Shown here: positions 18,110-27,664 of the stretch, one piece after another
Position numbering within the stretch: the first letter of the stretch is position 1
Layout of the letters: every line of letters starts with the position of its first letter
The notes under the pieces: model-generated
Database searches by the model: none
Told to the model about the DNA's origin: nothing
What the model saw: the letters and a program-made list of their open reading frames with translations, nothing else
Assembly: GCF_010211765.1 (NCBI RefSeq)
Contig: NZ_PDWO01000001.1
Span: 434,001-498,000, forward strand
Length of the DNA stretch: 64,000 nt
Reading direction: 5' to 3'
Source: Pseudoxanthomonas kaohsiungensis
GTDB taxonomy: Bacteria; Pseudomonadota; Gammaproteobacteria; Xanthomonadales; Xanthomonadaceae
Position numbers and translations under genes: made by a program

Positions 18110-18397
18110 ATGCACCGGATCGAGATCGTCTATTGCACCCGTTGCCGCTGGCTGTTGCGCGCGGCGTGGATGGCGCAGGAACTGCTGACCACCTTCGAGC
18201 GGGAGATCGCTTCGCTCTCGTTATGCCCCGGCGACGGCGGCATCTTCGAGGTACGGGTCGACGGGGCGGCGGTCTGGTCGCGGGCAGCCGACGGCGGCTT
18301 CCCGGACATCGCCGAACTCAAGCGGCGCGTGCGCGACCGGGTGGCACCCGGGCGGCCACTGGGCCACCTGGATCGCTCGGACGCGGGCCCGGGCTGA
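18110..18397 (+). CDS. SelT/SelW/SelH family (Rdx) protein
   Basis: 95 aa. The N-terminus MHRIEIVYCTRCRWLLRA holds the CxxC redox pair (Cys9, Cys12) at the end of the first strand, and VRDRVAPGRPLGHLDRS near the C-terminus matches the Rdx family end. The fold is thioredoxin-like; bacterial members have cysteine in place of selenocysteine. Function in bacteria is unknown, presumably thiol redox. The ATG at 18110 follows a GAGGA site. It lies 131 bp upstream of a PspC-domain gene on the same strand. Confidence 0.88.
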   Translation: MHRIEIVYCTRCRWLLRAAWMAQELLTTFEREIASLSLCPGDGGIFEVRVDGAAVWSRAADGGFPDIAELKRRVRDRVAPGRPLGHLDRSDAGPG

Positions 18398-18528
18398 CGC
18401 GTGCGCGGCGGTTGGCACGCCGATGCGCCGTTTCCTACGCCGCGTCGCGGCATCGTCCGACGGCGGGCGGCCGCGCGAGCGGCCACGCTGTCTGCGGACC
18501 GGCGCCACGCCGCCGGCGGGAGGCGGCG

Positions 18529-18759
18529 ATGGAGTGGAATTTCAGGGAACTGCAGCGGTCGCGACGCGACGCATGGTTCGGCGGGGTGTGCGGCGGCCTG
18601 GGCGAACACACGCCCGTGCCTTCCTGGCTGTGGCGGGTGGCGTTCATCGCCACCACCGTGGGCCTGGGCTGTGGCCTGGTGACTTACGTGGCGTTGTGGA
18701 TCCTGATGCCACGCGCGCCCGTGGCGCCGGTGGTGGTGGCGGACGAGCCGGCCCCCTAG
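18529..18759 (+). CDS. PspC domain-containing protein
   Basis: 76 aa. Residues about 13-64 form a PspC domain: an amphipathic start, [24 protein letters not shown], and one long hydrophobic segment ending LWILMP. Family members are small inner-membrane proteins; PspC itself senses envelope stress, but stand-alone short versions are of unknown role. The ATG at 18529 is preceded by GGGAGG. No pspA, pspB or pspF is present nearby. Confidence 0.85.
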   Translation: MEWNFRELQRSRRDAWFGGVCGGLGEHTPVPSWLWRVAFIATTVGLGCGLVTYVALWILMPRAPVAPVVVADEPAP

Positions 18760-18933
18760 CGATGCCGGCGCGGGCCGCCTGCTCCCCGGCTACCAGGATT
18801 GCGGCGGACGCGGCGGGAGCGTCGTGCGACTTCGGGCCAGGCCACGCGCGATGGCCCCGTCGCAGCGCGGGCGCCTGGCAAGCGGACTGCCGCCGAAGCG
18901 TTCCACCCCGGCATCGGGGCGCCGCCCGGACAG

Positions 18934-19680
18934 TCAGGCGGCCTGCAGGTCGTGCGGCGACAGCTCGCGCAGTTTGCCCTCGTGCAGCTCCAGCACCCGA
19001 TCGAGCCGGCGCGCCAGGCGCCGGTCGTGGGTGACCAGGACCAGGCTGGTGCGCTGGGCGCGGTTGAGCTCGAGCATCAGCTCGAACACCGTGGCCGCGG
19101 TCTTCTCGTCGAGGTTGCCGGTCGGCTCGTCGCCGAGCACGCAGGCCGGACGGTTGACCAGCGCGCGCGCCACCGCCGCACGCTGCCGCTCGCCGCCGGA
19201 CAGCTCGCCGGGCTTGTGGCCGAGGCGATGCCCCAGGCCCACCGCCTCGAGCAGCGCGCCGGCGCGCGCGCGCGCATCGTCGACTTCGCCGCCTGCCAGC
19301 AGCACCGGCATCATCACGTTCTCCAGCGCGGTGAACTCCGGCAGCAGGTGGTGGAACTGGTAGACGAATCCCAGCGCGCGGTTGCGCAGGCGGCCGCGCT
19401 GCGCGTCCGACAGCGTCGACATCTTCTGCCCGGCCACGTAGACCTCGCCGGCGCTGGGCGTGTCCAGGCCCCCGAGCAGGTGCAGCAGGGTGCTCTTGCC
19501 GACGCCCGAGGCGCCGACGATCGCCACGGTCTCGCCCGCGTTCACGTGCAGGTCCAGGCCGTCGAACACGTGGGTCTTCATCCTGCCTTCGGCGTAGGTC
19601 TTGCCCAGGCCTTCGGCGCGCAGCGCCTCGCTGGATTCGTGCACGGTGCCCGCTCCGGTGGCGTTGGGGTTCTCACTCAT
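18934..19680 (-). CDS. lolD: Lipoprotein-releasing system ATP-binding protein LolD
   Basis: 248 aa ATPase that drives extraction of outer-membrane lipoproteins from the inner membrane to LolA. Walker A is [11 protein letters not shown] (about residue 55), the signature is [15 protein letters not shown], and Walker B is [12 protein letters not shown]. About 25 extra N-terminal residues precede the ABC core. The start at 19680 overlaps the end of lolC by 8 nt, so the two are translationally linked. Confidence 0.95.
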   Translation of the reverse strand: MSENPNATGAGTVHESSEALRAEGLGKTYAEGRMKTHVFDGLDLHVNAGETVAIVGASGVGKSTLLHLLGGLDTPSAGEVYVAGQKMSTLSDAQRGRLRNRALGFVYQFHHLLPEFTALENVMMPVLLAGGEVDDARARAGALLEAVGLGHRLGHKPGELSGGERQRAAVARALVNRPACVLGDEPTGNLDEKTAATVFELMLELNRAQRTSLVLVTHDRRLARRLDRVLELHEGKLRELSPHDLQAA

Positions 19681-20914
19681 AGCGCAGCGCCTCCGCCGGC
19701 TGGGTGCGCGCGGCGCGCCAGGCCGGGTACAGGGTGGCGAGGAAACTCATCACCAGCGCCACCACCAGGGTCAGGACCACGTCGTTGGTCTGCATGTCGG
19801 TCGGCAGGCCGGTGATGTAGTACACGTCCTCCGGCAGCAGGGTCACGTTGAACAGCGCTTCGATGCCGTCGAGGATCCGTTCCAGGTTCCAGGTCAGGGT
19901 CACGCCGCCGATGAAGCCCAGCACCGTGCCGATGATGCCGATCAGCGTGCCCTGGACCATGAACACCTGCATCACCCCGCCCGGGGTCAGGCCGAGCGTG
20001 CGCAGGATCGCGATGTCGGCCTGCTTGTCGGTGACCAGCATGACCTGCGAGTTCACCAGGGTGAAGGCGCCCATCAGGATGATCAGCGACAGCAGGATGC
20101 CCATCACCGTCTTTTCCATCTTCAGCGACTGGTAGAGGTTGGCGTTCTCGCGGGTCCAGTCGCTGACCCGGTAGTAGCCGGGCAGCTTCAGCGCCAGGTC
20201 GCGCGCCACCTCGTAGGCCTGGTTCATGTCGTGCAGCATCAAGCGCACGCCGCTGGCGCCGTCCATGCGCAGCACCCGCTGCAGGTCCGCCATGTTGACC
20301 ACGGCCAGGCCGCGATCGATGTCGTTGTAGCCGGCCTCGAACACGCCGCTGACGGTGAAGCGCTTGTAGCGTGGCATCGCGCCCATCGGCGAGCCCTGGA
20401 ACTCCGGCAGCATCACCGTGACCTGGTCGCCCACGTCCACGCCCAGCCACAACGCCAGCTCCTGGCCGAGCAGGATGTTGTAGCTGCCGTCGGCCAGCGA
20501 GGTGGCCGAGCCGCGCTTCATTTTCTCGGACAGCACCGACACCTGGTCCTCCAGCGCCGGCACGATGCCACGCACCATCGCCGGCTGCTTGCGCGGGCCC
20601 GACAGCAGCGCCTCGGTCTCGATGAACGGCGCCGCGCCCGCCACGCGCGGGTCGGCGACCGCCACGTCCAGCGCGTGCTGCCAATCCTGCATCGGCACGC
20701 CGTCGGCGACTACGGTCGCGTGGGCGGCGAACTGCAGCAGGCGGTCGCGGATCTCCTTCTGGAACCCGCTCATCACCGCCATGGTGGTGATCAGCACGGT
20801 GACGCCCAAGGCGATGCCGAGGATCGAGGCCAGCGAGATGAAGGAGATGAAGCCGTTGCGGCGCTTGGCCCGCAGGTAGCGCAGGCCGATGGCCACGGGG
20901 ACGGGTTTGAACAT
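19673..20914 (-). CDS. lolC: Lipoprotein-releasing ABC transporter permease LolC/E
   Basis: 413 aa with the MacB/LolC layout: first helix at about residues 25-50, a large periplasmic domain, then three helices near 270-300, 315-345 and 380-400. The signature [29 protein letters not shown] is at the N-terminus. Only one permease gene accompanies lolD here. Either the second subunit is elsewhere or the protein works as a homodimer like the LolF type. The ATG at 20914 follows ygfX by 46 bp. Confidence 0.93.
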   Translation of the reverse strand: MFKPVPVAIGLRYLRAKRRNGFISFISLASILGIALGVTVLITTMAVMSGFQKEIRDRLLQFAAHATVVADGVPMQDWQHALDVAVADPRVAGAAPFIETEALLSGPRKQPAMVRGIVPALEDQVSVLSEKMKRGSATSLADGSYNILLGQELALWLGVDVGDQVTVMLPEFQGSPMGAMPRYKRFTVSGVFEAGYNDIDRGLAVVNMADLQRVLRMDGASGVRLMLHDMNQAYEVARDLALKLPGYYRVSDWTRENANLYQSLKMEKTVMGILLSLIILMGAFTLVNSQVMLVTDKQADIAILRTLGLTPGGVMQVFMVQGTLIGIIGTVLGFIGGVTLTWNLERILDGIEALFNVTLLPEDVYYITGLPTDMQTNDVVLTLVVALVMSFLATLYPAWRAARTQPAEALRYE

Positions 20915-20960
20915 GGGCCGAGGGTGTCCGTTGCCGGCTCACCCCGGCGGTCGATGGCCG

Positions 20961-21416
20961 CTATGGTGCCATCGCCCGGTCGCCGCGCGAAGCGGCGCGC
21001 GCGGCGACGGCCAGCCGCAGTTCACGCCGCAGCGGCGGCGGCAGCGTGTCCGGCCACCACACCAGGCGCGCGTGGCGGCCATCGGCTTGCACGGCATGGA
21101 CGAACGCCAGCGGTCCTCGCCACCGTACCCAGCAGTCGTGCAGGTGCTCACCATCCAGGCTGTCCGCCCCGCCTGCATGGCCGGCAAGGACCAACCGGCG
21201 ATGGGGCCTGGCCGCTTCTCGCCGCAGCAGCCACAAGCCCCGGCACGCCGCAGCGGCGGCCAGTGGCCAGGCCCACGCACCCGGCAGGTCCGATCCGAGT
21301 ACCGCCGCCGGTGCCAGGCCGGAGATCAGCGCCAGCAATGCCAGCAGCCAGCGCGAAGGGCGCCATTCAAGCCGGCAGGGCGCGGATCCGGGCGATGAGG
21401 TCGGCGAGTTCGGCAT
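20961..21416 (-). CDS. YgfX/CptA-like membrane protein
   Basis: 151 aa. The segment [26 protein letters not shown] (broken by a turn) begins two hydrophobic helices, typical of YgfX. The C-terminal part has the [18 protein letters not shown] and [17 protein letters not shown] pattern of the family. In E. coli ygfX is the partner of ygfY (sdhE) and was described as a toxin-like inhibitor of cytoskeletal proteins, a role still debated. The ATG at 21416 gives a 50-nt overlap with sdhE; no other in-frame start precedes the conserved motif. Name by position and motif, not by high sequence identity. Confidence 0.75.
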   Translation of the reverse strand: MPNSPTSSPGSAPCRLEWRPSRWLLALLALISGLAPAAVLGSDLPGAWAWPLAAAAACRGLWLLRREAARPHRRLVLAGHAGGADSLDGEHLHDCWVRWRGPLAFVHAVQADGRHARLVWWPDTLPPPLRRELRLAVAARAASRGDRAMAP

Positions 21417-21636
21417 CCGGACAGGCCTCGTAGCCCATGAACCAGCGCCACAGCCTATCGTCCTCGCAATCGAGCAGCCTCAGGAAAACACCCCGCTGGG
21501 CGTCGGTCGCAGCCGGATAGGCGTGTACGAGCCAGCGCTCGAACAGCTGGTCCAGCTCGCGCATCCCGCGCCGGCAGCGCCAGCGGATGCGACGCAGGTC
21601 GGCGGCGGGATCGATGTCGGGCGGAAGGTCGGTCAT
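21367..21636 (-). CDS. sdhE: FAD assembly factor SdhE
   Basis: 89 aa. SdhE promotes covalent attachment of FAD to SdhA and FrdA. The conserved RGMxE motif is present as RRGMRELD (about residues 22-29) and the fold-typical [10 protein letters not shown] follows near residue 63. Length is normal. The ATG at 21636 starts the frame. It is followed by ygfX, as in E. coli, and lies about 10 kb from the sdhCDAB operon whose flavoprotein it should mature. Confidence 0.93.
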   Translation of the reverse strand: MTDLPPDIDPAADLRRIRWRCRRGMRELDQLFERWLVHAYPAATDAQRGVFLRLLDCEDDRLWRWFMGYEACPDAELADLIARIRALPA

Positions 21637-21689
21637 CGGAGCGGCGTTGCAAGCGAGCCACCATTGTGCCGGCGGCACCGCCGTTTTTT

Positions 21690-21712
21690 GTAGGCGCCCG
21701 CCTTCATGGGCG
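21690..21712 (+). repeat. Possible GTAG-type palindromic repeat, divergent subtype
   Basis: A GTAG start is followed by CGCCC, an eight-base loop and GGGCG. It resembles the GTAG-headed repeats further right but has a different stem. It directly follows a T6 run after a GGCGG/CCGCC hairpin in the 274-bp sdhE to MFS gap. Single copy, so family membership is tentative. Confidence 0.35.
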
Positions 21713-21910
21713 ACCACTCGACGCCGAACCCGCATTCGCCCGCTTCATCATTGCGGGTGGCGACTCGCAGGCACGTGCGCGTCGCGCGCCGGCAAGCAAC
21801 AGGCGCGAGCCCGCACCCACGCACGGCCGGCATGGACACCGGCGACGGCGCCTCGTACCACCACGAATGGCCACGTTACCGCTGGTCCGGCGCTTAGGCC
21901 TCGCCCGCGA

Positions 21911-23254
21911 TCAGCCCTGCGCCGCCTCGCGCTGCTTGAGCCGGCGGTTGACCACCAGCGCCGCCAGCGTCGCCAGCGCGCCCGACAGCAGGTACAGGCC
22001 CACGTATGGCAGGCCGAATTCGGCCGCCAGCACCAGCGCCACCAGCGGCGCGAACGCCGCGCCGATCAGCCACGCCAGGTCGGTGGTCAGCGCCGCCCCG
22101 GTGTAGCGGTAGCGCGAACCGAAATTGCGGGTCACGGCGCCGGAGGCCTGCCCGTAGGACAGCCCGAGCAGGACGAAGCCGATCAGCACGAACAGCTGCT
22201 GCGCACCCGGACCGCCACCCAGCAGGGTCGGGGCGAAGCCGCTGAACACCGCGATCGCCACCGCGGTGGCGGCCAGGGTCTGCACCCGGCCCACCCGGTC
22301 GGCGATCACGCCGGAGGCCAGCACGCCGCCCATCGCCAGGAACCCGCCCACCACCTGCACCATCAGGAAGCGGCTGATGTTCTGCTCGGTGTACAGCTGG
22401 ATCCACGACAGCGGGAAGATCGTGACGACATGGAAGATGGCGTAGCTGGCCAGCGCGGCGAACGCACCGATGACCACGTGCCGGCCCTTGACCCGGAACA
22501 GCTCCGACACCGGCACCGGCTCGAGCTCGCGCTCGCCCATCTGCTGCTCGTACTCTTGGGTGACCACGATGCGCAGGCGCGAGAACAGCGCCACGACGTT
22601 GATCGCTAAGGCCGCGAAGAACGGATAGCGCCAGCCCCAGTCGTAGAAGTCGGCGTTGGACAGGCTCGAATACAGGAACGCGAACAGCGCGGCGGCGACG
22701 ATGAAGCCGGCCGGCGCGCCGAGCTGGCCGAGCATGGCGTACCAGCCGCGGCGGTGCTTGGGGGCGTTGAGCGCCAGCAACGACGGCAGGCCGTCCCAGG
22801 AACCGCCCAGGGCCACGCCCTGGCTGGTGCGGAACAGGATCAGCAGGACGATGGCCAGCGCACCCACCTTCTCGTAGCCGGGCACGAAGGCGATGCCGGC
22901 AGTGCTGGTACCGAGCAGGAACAGCGCGGCGGTCAGCTTGGTGCCGCGGCTCCAGCGGTCCTGGATCCACAGGAACAGTACCGTGCCCAGCGGCCGCGAG
23001 ACGAACGCCAGGGCGAACACCATGAACGAGTACAGCGTGGCCTGCAGCGGCTCGGCGAACGGGAAGAACACCTTCGGGAACACCAGCGCCGAGGCGATGC
23101 CGTATACGAAGAAGTCGAAGTATTCGGAGATGCGGCCGATGACCACGCCCACGGCGATCTCGCCGGGGGCGACCTGGGCATGGGACGCCGGATCCTGTCC
23201 GTGGACGGAAACCGTGGGAGAGGCGGCGGGGCTGGACGCGGGGATGGAGGACAT
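21911..23254 (-). CDS. MFS transporter, metabolite:H+ symporter (MHS) type
   Basis: 447 aa with 12 predicted helices. The MHS-subfamily pattern is visible: GVVIGRISEYFDFFVYGIASALVF in helix 1, SRPLGTVLFLWIQDRWSRG in the 2-3 loop, and FRTSQGVALGGSWDG in helix 4. Known MHS members carry citrate, proline/betaine, shikimate or alpha-ketoglutarate; the substrate here cannot be told. The ATG at 23254 starts a chain with a 30-residue polar N-terminus. It diverges from cyoA with 198 bp between them. Confidence 0.9.
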   Translation of the reverse strand: MSSIPASSPAASPTVSVHGQDPASHAQVAPGEIAVGVVIGRISEYFDFFVYGIASALVFPKVFFPFAEPLQATLYSFMVFALAFVSRPLGTVLFLWIQDRWSRGTKLTAALFLLGTSTAGIAFVPGYEKVGALAIVLLILFRTSQGVALGGSWDGLPSLLALNAPKHRRGWYAMLGQLGAPAGFIVAAALFAFLYSSLSNADFYDWGWRYPFFAALAINVVALFSRLRIVVTQEYEQQMGERELEPVPVSELFRVKGRHVVIGAFAALASYAIFHVVTIFPLSWIQLYTEQNISRFLMVQVVGGFLAMGGVLASGVIADRVGRVQTLAATAVAIAVFSGFAPTLLGGGPGAQQLFVLIGFVLLGLSYGQASGAVTRNFGSRYRYTGAALTTDLAWLIGAAFAPLVALVLAAEFGLPYVGLYLLSGALATLAALVVNRRLKQREAAQG

Positions 23255-23452
23255 CGCGATGGGAGTGTGCTGTGCCTGCGGGGGGAGGCTACACCGGGTT
23301 GCGTGGCGGAGGCGTGCGCCACCGGGCCGGGGCCGGCGGCACAGGTTCCCACCGATGGCCCGCCGCGACCATAGGACAAAACGCCCAATCGTCGTGTTAA
23401 CGCGGCAGGAGTAAAGTGGCGGCCGCTGAGACCCCCACCAGCCCCTATTCAG

Positions 23453-24508
23453 ATGTCCACCATCATGCACCTGCGCCGGCTCCTGCTGGCAGCCGGACTG
23501 GTCGCTCCGTTGGCCGGCTGCAACACCATCCTGCTCAACGCGCCCGGCGACATCGCCCGGCAGCAGGGCGACCTGATCATCGTCGCGACGCTGCTGATGC
23601 TGATCATCATCGTCCCGGTGATCGCCCTGACCCTGTTCTTCGCCTGGCGCTACCGGGCCTCGAACAAGGCGGCCACCTACAAGCCGGACTGGGACCACTC
23701 GCTGCAGCTGGAGCTGGTGATCTGGGCCGCGCCGCTGCTGATCATCATCGCCCTGGGCGCGATCACCTGGATCAGCACCCATACCCTGGATCCGTACCGC
23801 CCGCTGGACCGCATCGCCGAGGGCCGCCCGCTGCCGGAAGGCACCGAGCCGCTGGTGGTGGAGGTGGTGGCGCTGGACTGGAAGTGGTTGTTCCTCTATC
23901 CCGAACAGGGCATCGCCACCGTCAACGAGCTGGCCGCGCCGGTGGACCGGCCGATCCAGTTCAAGCTCACCTCGTCCACGGTGATGAACGCGTTCTACGT
24001 GCCGGCGCTGGCCGGCATGATCTACACCATGCCGGGCATGCAGACCGAGCTTAACGCGGTCATGAACTCGCCCGGCGAGTACGAAGGCTTCTCGGCCAAC
24101 TACAGCGGCGCCGGTTTCTCGGGCATGCGCTTCCGCTTCCATGCGCTGGACGGTGCCGGCTTCGACGACTGGGTGTCCCGCGCGCGCGCCGGCGGCAAGC
24201 TCGACCGCGAGGCCTACCTGGCGCTGGAAAAGCCCAGCGAGCGCGAGCCGGTGCGGCACTTCGGCAGCGTCGAGGACGGCATGTTCGACGCCATCCTCAA
24301 CCGCTGCGTCGACCCGCGCCGGATGTGCATGCACGAGATGATGGCCATCGACGCCGGCAACGGCCCCGGCCGCACCGGGATCGAAGGCCTGGAGGCGCGC
24401 CGCACCGGCGACCTGCGCGGCCGCCGCTACGTGCAGTCGGCCATGTGCGCCTCCACCGACGCCCCGGCCGCCGGCCTGAACACCTCCCTTTCCCGCCTCG
24501 CTCCCTGA
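23453..24508 (+). CDS. cyoA: Cytochrome bo-type ubiquinol oxidase subunit II
   Basis: 351 aa. The N-terminus is a lipoprotein signal with lipobox LAGC (Cys23), followed by two membrane helices and a cupredoxin-like periplasmic domain. That domain lacks the Cys and His ligands of CuA (the equivalent stretch reads NSPGEYEGFSANYSG), which marks a quinol rather than cytochrome c oxidase. The C-terminal region is longer than the cupredoxin core and includes CVDPRRMCMHEMM. First gene of cyoABCD; the 198-bp gap to the MFS gene should hold its promoter. Confidence 0.95.
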   Translation: MSTIMHLRRLLLAAGLVAPLAGCNTILLNAPGDIARQQGDLIIVATLLMLIIIVPVIALTLFFAWRYRASNKAATYKPDWDHSLQLELVIWAAPLLIIIALGAITWISTHTLDPYRPLDRIAEGRPLPEGTEPLVVEVVALDWKWLFLYPEQGIATVNELAAPVDRPIQFKLTSSTVMNAFYVPALAGMIYTMPGMQTELNAVMNSPGEYEGFSANYSGAGFSGMRFRFHALDGAGFDDWVSRARAGGKLDREAYLALEKPSEREPVRHFGSVEDGMFDAILNRCVDPRRMCMHEMMAIDAGNGPGRTGIEGLEARRTGDLRGRRYVQSAMCASTDAPAAGLNTSLSRLAP

Positions 24509-24566
24509 GCGGACCACGCCGCCGCCCGCGCCCGCGCCGGCGGCCTGACGACGGAAACTGCAAGCG

Positions 24567-26579
24567 ATGTCCTCCCCCCACTCCACTTCCGCGCCCTACA
24601 ACCCGCTGACCGGCTACCTGGGCTGGGAATCGTTCCCGCTGCACGACCCGGTGATCCTGTCGGCGTTCGTCGGCACGCTGCTGGCCGGCATCGCCGTGCT
24701 GGCGCTGATCACCCGCTACAAGCTGTGGGGCACGCTGTGGCGCGACTGGTTCACCAGCATCGACCACAAGAAGATCGGCATCATGTACATGGTGCTGGGC
24801 CTGGTGATGCTGCTGCGCGGCTTCGCCGACGCGCTGATGATGCGCCTGCAGCAGGCGATGGCCTTCGGCGACAACCTGGGCTACCTGCCGCCGCACCACT
24901 ACGACCAGGTGTTCACCGCCCACGGCGTGATCATGATCTTCTTCGTGGCCATGCCGCTGGTCACCGGCCTGATGAACTACCTGGTGCCGCTGCAGATCGG
25001 CACCCGCGACGTCGCCTTCCCGTTCCTCAACAACTTCAGCTTCTGGATGACCACCGCCGGCGCGGCCCTGGTCATGCTGTCGCTGTTCGTGGGCGAGTTC
25101 GCCAAGACCGGCTGGCTGGCCTACCCGCCGCTGTCGGGGATCGACTACAGCCCCGACGTGGGCGTGGACTACTACATCTGGGCCTTGCAGATAGCGGGCC
25201 TGGGCACGTTGCTGTCGGGCGTCAACCTCATCGTGACCATCGTCAAGATGCGCGCGCCGGGCATGACCCTGATGCGCATGCCGGTGTTCACCTGGACGGC
25301 GCTGTGCACCAACGTCCTGATCGTGGTCAGCTTCCCGGTGCTGACCGCGGTGCTGGCGCTGCTGGCGCTGGACCGCTACGTGGGGACCAACTTCTTCACG
25401 AACGACCTCGGCGGCAACCCGATGATGTACGTGAACCTGATCTGGATCTGGGGCCATCCGGAGGTCTACATCCTGATCCTGCCGGTATTCGGCGTGTTCT
25501 CGGAGATCGTGGCCACCTACTCGGGCAAGCGCCTGTTCGGCTACAGCTCGATGGTCTACGCCACCGTCGTGATCACCGTCCTGTCCTACCTGGTGTGGCT
25601 GCACCACTTCTTCACCATGGGCTCGGGCGCCAGCGTCAACTCGTTCTTCGGCATCACCACGATGATCATCTCGATCCCCACGGGCGCGAAGATCTTCAAC
25701 TGGCTGTTCACCATGTACCGCGGCCGCATCCGCTTCGAGGTGCCGATGCTGTGGACGGTCGGGTTCATGGTCACCTTCGTCGTCGGCGGCATGACCGGCG
25801 TGCTGCTGGCGGTGCCGCCGGCCGACTTCGTGCTGCACAACAGCCTGTTCCTGGTCGCCCACTTCCACAACGTGATCATCGGCGGCGTGGTGTTCGGCCT
25901 GTTCGCCGGCATGACCTTCTGGTTCCCGAAGGCGTTCGGCTTCAAGCTCGACGACTTCTGGGGGAAGATGTCGTTCTGGTTCTGGCTGGCCGGCTACTGG
26001 TTCGCCTTCACCCCGCTGTACGTGCTCGGCCTGATGGGCGTGACCCGCCGGGTCAGCCACTTCACCGATCCCTCGCTGCAGATCTGGTTCCAGATCGCCG
26101 CCTTCGGCGCGGTGCTGGTGGCGATCGGCATCGCCTGCTTCCTGATCTGCATCTTCGTCAGCTTCCGCAGGCGCGAGCAGCTGCGCGACGTCACCGGCGA
26201 CCCGTGGGACGCGCGCAGCCTGGAGTGGTCCACCTCCTCGCCGCCGCCGGAATACAACTTCGCCTTCACCCCGGTGGTCCACGACAACGACGCCTGGTGG
26301 GACATGAAGCAACGCGGTGCCAGGCGCCCGCTGTCCGGGTTCCTGCCGATCCACATGCCGAAGAACACCGCCGCCGGCGTGGTCCTGGCCGGCCTGAGCA
26401 CGGTGCTCGGCTTCGCCCTGGTCTGGCACATCTGGTGGCTGGTGGTCGCCGCGTTCGCCGCAACCGTGGTCGCCACGATCGTGCACACCTTCAACTACAA
26501 GCGCGACTACCACATCCCGGCCGAAACGGTGGCCCGGACCGAGGAGCAGCGCACCGCCCTGCTGAACGCCCATGTCTGA
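24567..26579 (+). CDS. cyoB: Cytochrome bo-type ubiquinol oxidase subunit I
   Basis: 670 aa, about 15 helices. It carries heme b, the heme-copper active site and the proton channels. Numbering runs 13 ahead of E. coli CyoB. The quinol-site residues Arg84, Asp88, His111 and Gln114 are all kept ([19 protein letters not shown]). His119 and the HFHN histidines near 432-434 should be heme ligands; GHPEVY holds the Cu ligand His and its cross-linked Tyr, and the HH pair near 346 completes CuB. It starts 58 bp after cyoA and its end overlaps cyoC by 8 nt. Confidence 0.97.
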   Translation: MSSPHSTSAPYNPLTGYLGWESFPLHDPVILSAFVGTLLAGIAVLALITRYKLWGTLWRDWFTSIDHKKIGIMYMVLGLVMLLRGFADALMMRLQQAMAFGDNLGYLPPHHYDQVFTAHGVIMIFFVAMPLVTGLMNYLVPLQIGTRDVAFPFLNNFSFWMTTAGAALVMLSLFVGEFAKTGWLAYPPLSGIDYSPDVGVDYYIWALQIAGLGTLLSGVNLIVTIVKMRAPGMTLMRMPVFTWTALCTNVLIVVSFPVLTAVLALLALDRYVGTNFFTNDLGGNPMMYVNLIWIWGHPEVYILILPVFGVFSEIVATYSGKRLFGYSSMVYATVVITVLSYLVWLHHFFTMGSGASVNSFFGITTMIISIPTGAKIFNWLFTMYRGRIRFEVPMLWTVGFMVTFVVGGMTGVLLAVPPADFVLHNSLFLVAHFHNVIIGGVVFGLFAGMTFWFPKAFGFKLDDFWGKMSFWFWLAGYWFAFTPLYVLGLMGVTRRVSHFTDPSLQIWFQIAAFGAVLVAIGIACFLICIFVSFRRREQLRDVTGDPWDARSLEWSTSSPPPEYNFAFTPVVHDNDAWWDMKQRGARRPLSGFLPIHMPKNTAAGVVLAGLSTVLGFALVWHIWWLVVAAFAATVVATIVHTFNYKRDYHIPAETVARTEEQRTALLNAHV

Positions 26580-27213
26580 CGCGATCGCCCTGAACCCCGC
26601 CGGCGCCGTGCCGGACAGCCGCCCGGTGCAGTTCTACGACCTGTCCGGGGAGCACCATCCGCAGCAGGGCACCCTGCTCGGCTTCTGGCTTTACCTGATG
26701 AGCGACCTGCTCATCTTCGCCTGCCTGTTCGCGGTCTACGGCGTGCTGGGCCGCAGTTACGCCGCCGGGCCCACCGGCGCGGACCTGTTCGACCTGCCGC
26801 TGGTGGCGGTGAACACGGCGATGCTGCTGTTCTCCTCGATCACCTACGGCTTCGCCATGCTGTCGATGCAGCGCCGGCACGTGCCCGGGGTGCTCGCCTG
26901 GCTGGCGATCACCGGGCTGTTCGGCCTGGCCTTCCTCGGGATCGAGCTGTACGAGTTCTCGCACCTGATCCACCAGGGCGCCGGGCCCCAGCGCAGCGCG
27001 TTCCTGTCCTCGTTCTTCGCCCTGGTCGGCACCCACGGCCTGCACGTGACCTTCGGCATCGTCTGGCTGGTGGTGCTGATGGTGCAGGTGCAGCGCTACG
27101 GCCTGCATGCGGCCAACCAGCGCCGGCTGCTGTGCCTGTCCATGTTCTGGCACTTCCTGGACGTGGTCTGGATCGGCGTGTTCACCTTCGTCTACCTGAT
27201 GGGAGTGCTGTGA
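26572..27213 (+). CDS. cyoC: Cytochrome bo-type ubiquinol oxidase subunit III
   Basis: 213 aa with five hydrophobic helices, starting after a polar N-terminus of about 35 residues ([18 protein letters not shown], first helix). The helix with [11 protein letters not shown] carries the conserved acidic residue of subunit III. The frame overlaps cyoB by 8 nt and its TGA overlaps the cyoD ATG by one base. Confidence 0.95.
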   Translation: MSDAIALNPAGAVPDSRPVQFYDLSGEHHPQQGTLLGFWLYLMSDLLIFACLFAVYGVLGRSYAAGPTGADLFDLPLVAVNTAMLLFSSITYGFAMLSMQRRHVPGVLAWLAITGLFGLAFLGIELYEFSHLIHQGAGPQRSAFLSSFFALVGTHGLHVTFGIVWLVVLMVQVQRYGLHAANQRRLLCLSMFWHFLDVVWIGVFTFVYLMGVL

Positions 27214-27635
27214 TGAGCCGTCCCCACGACCCGCACGCGCACGACGGCCACGGCCATGCCGGGCAAGCGCACGGCGACCACGGCCACGACCACCACGTCG
27301 AGGCCGCGCACGGCACGATGCGCGATTACGTCACCGGCTTCGTCCTGTCGGTGATCCTCACCGCGATCCCGTTCTGGCTGGTGATGAACGGGGTCATCGC
27401 CAGCGCGGGCATGACCGCCGCGGTGATCCTCGGCTTCGCCGCGGTCCAGATCGTGGTCCACATGGTGTACTTCCTGCACATGAACGCCCGATCCGAGGGT
27501 GGCTGGAACATGCTCGCGCTGATCTTCACCGTGGTGCTGGTGGTGATCGTGCTGTCCGGCTCGTTGTGGGTGATGTACCACCTCAACGCCAACATGATGC
27601 CGATGTCCCCGCACGAGGCGCGGGTCCAGCCCTGA
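27213..27635 (+). CDS. cyoD: Cytochrome bo-type ubiquinol oxidase subunit IV, His-rich N-terminus
   Basis: 140 aa. The C-terminal 105 residues are a normal CyoD: three helices with YVTGFVLSVILTAIPFWLV and IVVHMVYFLHM. The first 33 residues are unusual, with 11 histidines in HxH and GHGH patterns. The E. coli protein has no such tail. It would face the cytoplasm, where it might bind copper, nickel or zinc, perhaps for CuB loading; that is inference. Start ATG at 27213 overlaps the cyoC stop. Confidence 0.94.
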   Translation: MSRPHDPHAHDGHGHAGQAHGDHGHDHHVEAAHGTMRDYVTGFVLSVILTAIPFWLVMNGVIASAGMTAAVILGFAAVQIVVHMVYFLHMNARSEGGWNMLALIFTVVLVVIVLSGSLWVMYHLNANMMPMSPHEARVQP

Positions 27636-27664
27636 ACCGGGGCCTTCCCCACGGACCGGTGCCG

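Noticed and set aside
15218-18397. Plus-strand open frame of over 1000 codons opposite comEC
   Set aside because: Composition is Gln/Arg/His-rich, it mirrors comEC in the complementary frame, and only its last 95 codons (the SelW-like protein) resemble a known family.
21668-21689. Hairpin followed by T6 on the plus strand
   Set aside because: It looks like a terminator, but no plus-strand gene lies upstream within 2.9 kb; left unassigned.
24297-26573. Minus-strand 758-codon frame opposite cyoB
   Set aside because: His/Gln/Val-rich shadow of cyoB codon usage; cyoB itself is unmistakable.
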